From contig JAISRV010000434.1 of assembly GCA_031273445.1 (NCBI GenBank), positions 1-12,325 on the forward strand: 12,325 bases of DNA, in the 5' to 3' direction. Made by a program: the position numbers and the translations under genes. The notes beneath the pieces were generated by a model, which did no database searches, was not told the origin of the DNA, and was given only the letters and a program-made list of their open reading frames with translations. This document shows, in pieces, positions 7,042-12,325 of the stretch; position 1 is the stretch's first letter, and every line of letters begins with the position of its first letter. The DNA comes from Candidatus Adiutrix sp. (GTDB lineage: Bacteria; Desulfobacterota; Desulfarculia; Adiutricales; Adiutricaceae).

Positions 7042-8544
7042 TTATTCGTCTTCGGGCGGCAGCGATAAAACCGCGGCCGGATCCAGCCGGGCCAGACGGG
7101 CGGTCAGAGCCCGGAGGGGCTGTTTTTTTTCCGGCCCCGCCGCCTGGTAGGCTTTATGGGCGGCCAGAAAAGCGGCCCGGGCCAAAGGCGGGTCCCAGTC
7201 GGTCAGGCCCCTGTGGTCTACCTCGGCCAGGGCCATCTCGGCCAGATCGGCGGCCGTGCCTCGGCGGCCGGCCCTGAGCGTCAGCTCCACCTGTTTGAGC
7301 AGAAGATTCAAACGCGTCGGGCCGTCGCCGGCCTCTTTCCCGACTTTGCCCAGCCAGGCCAGCGCCGCCCCTGTTTCGCCGGCCGCGATCAGCCGCTCCA
7401 GCTCGGCCGTCTGCTCTTGCCGGGGCTGAGGCTGATTTAAGCCGTCCGCGCCGGAGCGGCCTTCCTGGAGCCAGCGGCGGGTATCGGGGTCGGCCAGAGG
7501 GAGGCCGTCATTGAAAGACAGGTCCAACAGGCCCGGCCGGCCGGCGACGAAATCCAGCGTTTCCCTTCTCACCGCTTCGGCCGCCGGATGATATTCCGGC
7601 CCCAGGCCGGTCAGGGCGCGGGCGCAGAAATAATGCAGGTCCAGCCAGAAGATATAGGCCGCGATCTGGTCTTCGGCGGCCAGGGCCGCCTCTTTGAAGC
7701 GCCCGTTTTCCAGATGGGCCAGGATATTGCCGCGCGTTTCCGGCGGGGGCGGCGGCAGCATGGTTCGCCCGCCTTCGCTGGGCGGAGCTTTTTCGACAGC
7801 CAGCCAGATGCGCCAGCGCGAGGCCTTCCAGCGCCAGGGGTCGCTGAAATTTTCCTCCGCGGCCAGACGGACGAAATCCGCCGCCGCTTCGGCCAGAAGG
7901 CGGCGGGCCGAGGCCGGATCGGCGGTCTTTTCCGGATCGGCGGCCGGGGTCGGGGCAGGCTCGGGCGCGCCCGCGGCGGAAACGGCCGGCGTCGGCGCCG
8001 GGGCGGCTTGAAGCGCCGGCAGGCGCCGCACGAGCTGCCGCAACTCGTTCGGAAGTCTGGCCTCGGGCGCCTTTTCCCCGGCCAGCCGATCTAGGCGCTC
8101 GGCGGCGGCTAAAATAGCCTCATACTGTTCACGGCCCAGTTCCGGCCCCGTATATTTTTCCAGCCAGGCGGCGATTTTTTCCTGCTGCCAGGTCAGGGCG
8201 TTCAGGCGGGCCCGCAGCCGTTTCAGGGGCGGAAACATGTTTTCCCAAAATGTTTCCAAAAGGTCGCCGACGAGGGTCAGGCCCTGCAGCAGTCCGTCCG
8301 GGCCTTCGGTTTCCATTCGCCCCACGGCCAGATAGACGGCCGCCAGAAGGTCTTTGGACTGTTCGGCCAGAATGCGGGTCCCCAGTTCCGTCGCCAGGCG
8401 CCAGTCAACGCCGCCCGCCGCCCCGGCCATGGAGGAAAGTTTGTCGATTTCAGCCTGGAGGGCCAGAAAATCGGCTTCATAGCGGACGTCGGAACCAGCC
8501 GGAGATTCGGGGCTGATCGGTTCTTTGCCCAGTTCAATGGTCAT
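7042..8544 (-). CDS. tssA: T6SS protein TssA (ImpA_N / VasJ type)
   Basis: TssA proteins bind the baseplate and the distal end of the growing Hcp tube/sheath and guide its polymerisation in the cytoplasm. The 500-residue product shows an ImpA_N domain at residues ~8-135 (SPESPAGSDVRYEADFLALQ, ending LETFWENMFPPLKRLRARLN at 96-115), an Ala/Pro linker at ~180-212, and a C-terminal VasJ-like region (~213-500). The latter has WRIWLAVEKAPPSEGG (244-259), a Pro-rich turn (264-268), IFWLDLHYFCARALTGLG (298-315) and LSFNDGLPLADPDTRRWLQ (342-360), all typical of this TssA class. Length is normal. The ATG at 8544 overlaps the end of the AMIN-like gene by 11 bases, so translation is probably coupled. 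A 102-base gap separates it from the vgrG cassette. Confidence 0.94.
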   Translation of the reverse strand: MTIELGKEPISPESPAGSDVRYEADFLALQAEIDKLSSMAGAAGGVDWRLATELGTRILAEQSKDLLAAVYLAVGRMETEGPDGLLQGLTLVGDLLETFWENMFPPLKRLRARLNALTWQQEKIAAWLEKYTGPELGREQYEAILAAAERLDRLAGEKAPEARLPNELRQLVRRLPALQAAPAPTPAVSAAGAPEPAPTPAADPEKTADPASARRLLAEAAADFVRLAAEENFSDPWRWKASRWRIWLAVEKAPPSEGGRTMLPPPPPETRGNILAHLENGRFKEAALAAEDQIAAYIFWLDLHYFCARALTGLGPEYHPAAEAVRRETLDFVAGRPGLLDLSFNDGLPLADPDTRRWLQEGRSGADGLNQPQPRQEQTAELERLIAAGETGAALAWLGKVGKEAGDGPTRLNLLLKQVELTLRAGRRGTAADLAEMALAEVDHRGLTDWDPPLARAAFLAAHKAYQAAGPEKKQPLRALTARLARLDPAAVLSLPPEDE

Positions 8545-9217
8545 CGGCGGGCGCCCTTTCCCCGTCCGCCGGGCTTTTCAGGGTTATGGAAAAAGTTTTC
8601 TGATCGATGGCCTTGACCAGCGGCGGCGCCGCGCCCAGCCCGCCCTGGAGCGGCCGGTGATAAAGAACCAGCCGCAGGTAGCCGTGGTGCAGGCCGACGG
8701 CCAGCCGCCGCACCAGACCTTTCGGCCAATGGTAGTTGTTCTCCAGCTTAAAACGCCAGTCGGCCGGCAGGTCAATGATCCAGACCGGTTGGACGCTGGT
8801 CTGATAGCTCAGACGCGAAGTCAGACGTCCGCCGTGATATGCGAAACGGGCTTCAAAATAGTCGGGGTCGTTTCTGACGACCTCCATGGCTTGAAGCTCC
8901 CACACCGCCGGGGGCGGATCCGGAAAAACCAGCGGCGCGGCCGGCTCGGGCGCTTGCGGCTCAGGCGGCGGCCCGGGAGCTTCGGCCGGGGCCGGGGCAG
9001 GCGCGGCCGCGGGCGAAGGCGGGGACGCGGGAACTTCGGCCGCGGCCGGAGGCGGGGGCGCGGCCGCCGGAGGGCGGCCGCGGCGGTTGAAATTTGCCAT
9101 GATCTCAAGATAGATGTCTTGGTCGTGGCCGACGGACCAGGAAAAGACGGCCGCCGCCAGCCCCAGCCAGGCGAAGGTCATCAATAGGGGGGCCCGGCCC
9201 AGAACTTCCAGTTTCAT
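8534..9217 (-). CDS. Membrane-anchored AMIN-like protein of the T6SS cluster
   Basis: The 227-residue product has a short cytoplasmic start, one hydrophobic anchor (residues ~9-29, LLMTFAWLGLAAAVFSWSV), a Pro/Ala-rich linker (~48-105) and a C-terminal domain (~108-215). That domain reads like AMIN: VVRNDPDYFEARFAYHGG, then VWIIDLPADW (145-154) and VRRLAVGLHHGYLRLVLY (169-186), matching the 'IDLP...W ... R..VG.H....R.VL' pattern. AMIN domains sit in the periplasm and can bind or localise to cell wall, so a role in anchoring the TssM complex to peptidoglycan is my inference. The ATG at 9217 is set by GGGAGG six bases upstream and overlaps the tssM stop (ATGA). A longer in-frame reading to 9676 gives an Arg-rich sequence inside tssM and is rejected. 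Domain call moderate; gene call strong. Confidence 0.85.
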   Translation of the reverse strand: MKLEVLGRAPLLMTFAWLGLAAAVFSWSVGHDQDIYLEIMANFNRRGRPPAAAPPPPAAAEVPASPPSPAAAPAPAPAEAPGPPPEPQAPEPAAPLVFPDPPPAVWELQAMEVVRNDPDYFEARFAYHGGRLTSRLSYQTSVQPVWIIDLPADWRFKLENNYHWPKGLVRRLAVGLHHGYLRLVLYHRPLQGGLGAAPPLVKAIDQKTFSITLKSPADGERAPADDH

Positions 9218-12200
9218 GGCCGGCCTCCCCCGGGGGCGGCTTTTTGGCCCTCCGGCGCTTCCCCCGGGCTCTGGGCGCCTGGGTCGCCGGCGGCCAGGGC
9301 CGCGCTCACGTCGGCCGGAGCGACCGCCAGCCAGGGGCTGGTTATGAGGTTGGGCACGGCCAGAACCGGTCGGCCGCCGTCCCGCCAGATGTCCTCGGCC
9401 CCGTCTATCTTGTAGTGAACGGTCAGGTTTTCTATGCCGGCCGCTTTCATCTGGGCGGAAACGGCCGGAAAGTCGTCGGGGCCGAAGGTGACGGCGCCCT
9501 GCCTGAAGGCGTTGAGGAAATCCACGAAGCCGTTTTCGCCGGGCCAGATTTTCTCGGCCGTGAAGGCTTCGAAAGCCGCCATTAAAGTGACGTCGCCGCA
9601 GGAACTCATTTTCCAGTTGAAAGTGGCTTCGGCCGGATAATTGTAGTTTTCCAGATACTGCTCGCCGTCGGCGCACTGCAGATACAGGCCCACCAGATTA
9701 GGTTGGAGCGCCGTGGGCGGGTTCATGGTCGGAGGAATGGCGGTAAAGGCGACGGCATAGGCGTCCTGAAGGCTCTGACCGTGCCGCCAGCCGGTGTTCA
9801 GCAGGCCGAAAAAATCGTCGGTGAACGGCAGAGTCAAGCCCAGCCATTCGCGGCTGCGCCAGCCGGAACTGCCGCTGGCGATAAAACCTTTCGCGTATTT
9901 GTCGATAAAGACCGGAACCAGCCCGGTCGCCGGGGCGAAGAGGGTCGCCCACATTTTCTGTTGCGGCACGTAAACGGTGGGGCCGACCACCTGATCCTGC
10001 CAGTAGGAATTGAGCTGCGCCGCCGCCTGTTGATTGACCGTGCCGGCCAGAAACGACAGCGGGCCTTCCATGAGCCGCCAGATTATTTTTTCCTCGTCGT
10101 CCCGGGTTCCCAGAAGAGCCGACATTTTGTGCAGATCGGCCAGGGCCAGGTCGCCCGGCAGCTGGTCGCTCTGGGATCGGGCGTAGTGGTTCTGGGCCAG
10201 GATAAACCCGGCTTCCGGCGAGGTGACGGCCGGAATGAAGGCCGTCAGTTGGGCCAGATAGTCGGTCAGGGCTTCGCCGGCCTGAAGACGGGTTTTCAGG
10301 TCCAGGTAGGTTTTTTCGTCGACCTTGGCCGCCGTTTCTTCAGCGGCGCTCCGAGCCAGGTCGACGATCTGGCTTCTCAGGGGCTCCGGGCGGCCTTCGT
10401 CGGCTTTGGCTTTGATTATTTCGACCAGCTTGTCGCAGGCGACCGCCCAGTTGGGTTTGGGCTGGAGGTCGTCTATGACCGACAGTTCGGCGGCCATGCG
10501 CTTCAGAAAGTTCAGATAGGGGCTGTCAAAGCCGTTCATGCCGCCGGCCAGGTTCAGCCAGTCGTTGCGGGTGGAGCGGGCGGACAGGCTTTTGGCGCCC
10601 TGGTTGAAATTGCGGGCCAAATCCAGCCAGCCGCTGTAGTAGCGGCCGTGATACTGCCGCCAGAAGTCGTCCCTATAGGCGTCGGTCACGTCGTTTTCGG
10701 GGAAAAGGCGGTCCAGGCTTCGCAGCAGACGCTCAATCTGACGGCGGCCTTCCGCCGTGAAGGCCGCGGAAATGCTCCGGTCGTCTTCCGGCGGCAGGTC
10801 GGACCGCCAGAATTCGCTCAGCCTGACCGGCGGGGCATAGCTGTGCTGGAGCATCCATTCGAACAGCCAGGCCAGGCCCCGATTATCTATTATGGCCCCG
10901 AAGCGGTCTTTCAATAAAATGGCTTCACGCTCCTTCTGCCGCAGGTCGGACCGCCAGCCGATATAGGATATATACATGTCCCCCAGATTGGGGCTGATGT
11001 CCGGGGTCTCGGGGCCGAAAGCCATGATGACCGCCCGCATGCCTCCGACCTCCGCCGACCGGAGGGCCAGAGGGTCTTCGCCGGCCAGCAGGTCCAGCCG
11101 CCAGATTATGTTGGAGAGATAGGCATAGATGAACGAATCGGCCCCCCCGTCGCCGGGATCGACCCGGCCGGCTTCTTCAAGACGCCGGTTCATGGGCGCC
11201 AAGACGGCCTGCGCGTACATCCGGCAGAACCGGCTCTTCAGCATGGTCAGCGTCTCCCGGCCCTGCCCGGACCACAGCCGCTCGACCCGGGCCTGGCCCA
11301 GCCTGGCTTCCAGATTGGCTATGCCGTCCCGAAACTGACTCAGGGCCAGACTGTCGTGGATGAAATCGCCGTTCAGGGCCGGGGCGACCGGAAAAGCCCG
11401 GAACAGTTCGTTCTGCGCGGCGCGCACATGGCGGTAGCTGTAGCCGGAGTAAGCCAATAGCCCTAAAAGCAATAACAGCCAGAGGCCTAAAAAGGCCGCC
11501 CGCCGTCGGGCTTTCCGCCAGAGGGCGGCCGGCCTGAGGCGTCCGGCGTGCCGTTCGCCGGGCAAAACGGCGCCGAAAAAATCGTGCAGAAACAGGCCGC
11601 CCGCGCGGGCCTGTTCGGCCGGGGCGGCGGCCGCTTTCGCCGAATCGTTTTCAAAGGGGGCCGCGTCGAAAAGCCCGGCTTTGGCCTGGCCGCCCGCGCG
11701 GGCCGCCGAAAAGAACAGCCCGCGCAGATTCACCGGCTGCTGGTAAGGGTTTTCGCCGAGGCGGCCGACGACTTTCTCCAGGCCGGGGGCCAGGGTTTCC
11801 AATTCGCCGGGCAGGCCCAGGGCCCGGGCATGACGCCCGTCGCGGCCGCTCAGCGGCAGACGGCGCTCTTTCAGTTCCCTGACGATTTCTTCCAGAGCGT
11901 CGGCCGCAAAAAGCGGCGGCTGCAGGTTCAGTTCGTTCAGCGCGCCCAGGGCCTGACGCCGCTCGTCCGGGCGCAGCAGAGCGGCCAGGTCGGCCGCGCC
12001 GTACAACAGATCAAGCTTGCTGACCATGATGAAAACCGGCGGCGTTTCGTCGGCCAGGGCGGCCAGGTCTTCCAGCCTCAGACGGACGGCGGCGGCGGCT
12101 TCTTCTATTTCGTTGGAGCTTCCGCTTAAAATAAGATCGACCGGCAGAACCAGAACTATGCCGTCCAGCGGCTTTGAAGGTCGGTTGGCGGCCAGAAGGC

Positions 12201-12325
12201 GAACCAGTTCGTTCCATTCCTCAAGGTCGTCTGCCGGGTCGTCAGGCAGGGCGTAGCGGCCGGCGACGTCCAGCAGAACGGCCCGGCGGCAGAAGCGCCA
12301 TTCGCAATAGGCGGTCGGGCCGTCT
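9214..12325 (-). CDS. tssM: T6SS inner-membrane protein TssM (IcmF family), 5' end outside window
   Basis: TssM spans the inner membrane and forms, with TssL and TssJ, the trans-envelope channel on which the T6SS baseplate docks. The window holds the last 1037 codons; the N-terminal membrane helices and Walker A motif lie beyond 12325. The visible part opens in the cytoplasmic NTPase-like domain: TAYCEWRFCRRAVLLDVAGRY (ending at visible residue 24, with the DxxG-type DVAGRY at 19-24), then LDGIVLVLPVDLIL, then PVFIMVSKLDLL with SKLD at 102-105. A helix (~277-297, AFLGLWLLLLLGLLAYSG) leads to the large periplasmic region typical of IcmF/DUF1215. The protein ends with FGPDDFP, SPWLAVAP and a disordered Gly/Pro-rich tail of ~25 residues. 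The ATG at 12027 is internal, because the frame and the family motifs continue upstream of it. The stop overlaps the next start by four bases (ATGA). Confidence 0.95.
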   Translation of the reverse strand, partial: DGPTAYCEWRFCRRAVLLDVAGRYALPDDPADDLEEWNELVRLLAANRPSKPLDGIVLVLPVDLILSGSSNEIEEAAAAVRLRLEDLAALADETPPVFIMVSKLDLLYGAADLAALLRPDERRQALGALNELNLQPPLFAADALEEIVRELKERRLPLSGRDGRHARALGLPGELETLAPGLEKVVGRLGENPYQQPVNLRGLFFSAARAGGQAKAGLFDAAPFENDSAKAAAAPAEQARAGGLFLHDFFGAVLPGERHAGRLRPAALWRKARRRAAFLGLWLLLLLGLLAYSGYSYRHVRAAQNELFRAFPVAPALNGDFIHDSLALSQFRDGIANLEARLGQARVERLWSGQGRETLTMLKSRFCRMYAQAVLAPMNRRLEEAGRVDPGDGGADSFIYAYLSNIIWRLDLLAGEDPLALRSAEVGGMRAVIMAFGPETPDISPNLGDMYISYIGWRSDLRQKEREAILLKDRFGAIIDNRGLAWLFEWMLQHSYAPPVRLSEFWRSDLPPEDDRSISAAFTAEGRRQIERLLRSLDRLFPENDVTDAYRDDFWRQYHGRYYSGWLDLARNFNQGAKSLSARSTRNDWLNLAGGMNGFDSPYLNFLKRMAAELSVIDDLQPKPNWAVACDKLVEIIKAKADEGRPEPLRSQIVDLARSAAEETAAKVDEKTYLDLKTRLQAGEALTDYLAQLTAFIPAVTSPEAGFILAQNHYARSQSDQLPGDLALADLHKMSALLGTRDDEEKIIWRLMEGPLSFLAGTVNQQAAAQLNSYWQDQVVGPTVYVPQQKMWATLFAPATGLVPVFIDKYAKGFIASGSSGWRSREWLGLTLPFTDDFFGLLNTGWRHGQSLQDAYAVAFTAIPPTMNPPTALQPNLVGLYLQCADGEQYLENYNYPAEATFNWKMSSCGDVTLMAAFEAFTAEKIWPGENGFVDFLNAFRQGAVTFGPDDFPAVSAQMKAAGIENLTVHYKIDGAEDIWRDGGRPVLAVPNLITSPWLAVAPADVSAALAAGDPGAQSPGEAPEGQKAAPGGGRP
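9224..9229 (-). promoter_or_regulatory. Ribosome binding site of the AMIN-like gene
   Basis: GGGAGG on the minus strand, six bases before the ATG at 9217 and inside the last codons of tssM. It supports the short start of the AMIN-like gene. Confidence 0.55.

Noticed and set aside
9218..9676. N-terminal extension of the AMIN-like gene up to 9676
   Set aside because: The added part is Arg-rich nonsense overlapping tssM; the ATG at 9217 has GGGAGG and starts just before a membrane anchor.
9703..10917. 404-codon plus-strand open frame
   Set aside because: It is wholly antisense to tssM, whose reading is supported by family motifs; composition is Gln/Gly/Val-rich and unlike a folded protein.

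Overview
This window is part of a type VI secretion system (T6SS) gene cluster. All eight genes I can support lie on the minus strand, so transcription runs from the right edge (12325) to the left edge (1). The DNA is GC-rich, dense in GGCC/CCGG words, and tightly packed with start/stop overlaps. This and the T6SS genes indicate a Gram-negative bacterium. A deltaproteobacterial (Desulfobacterota-like) source is my guess from the overall style; no marker gene in the window proves it.

Right part (12325 to 7042) is the apparatus block: the 3' portion of tssM (inner-membrane IcmF protein, 5' end outside the window), a small membrane-anchored protein with an AMIN-like domain, and tssA (baseplate/sheath cap protein). 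These overlap by 4 and 11 bases and are almost certainly translationally coupled.

A 102-base gap (6940-7041) follows. It holds a weak hairpin, a possible extended -10 promoter and a very good ribosome binding site, so the genes to the left may form their own transcription unit.

Left part (6939 to 1) looks like a spike/cargo cassette: two proteins of unknown family (221 and 269 aa), vgrG (524 aa, a minimal spike without an effector extension), a third unknown protein (213 aa), and a very large open frame (at least 1047 aa, running off the left edge). The large protein has an N-terminal DUF2169 adaptor domain, a long coiled coil, a domain I do not recognise, and C-terminal pentapeptide repeats. 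The three unknown proteins share one plan: an aromatic/acidic N-terminal motif, a hydrophobic beta-like stretch, then an Ala/Ser-rich coiled coil. They look like diverged paralogues placed around vgrG. They are the best candidate here for something undescribed, either T6SS cargo or spike accessory factors.

No PAAR protein, recognisable toxin domain, recognisable immunity gene, RNA gene, insertion sequence or CRISPR array is visible. No stretch over 300 bases lacks a gene.
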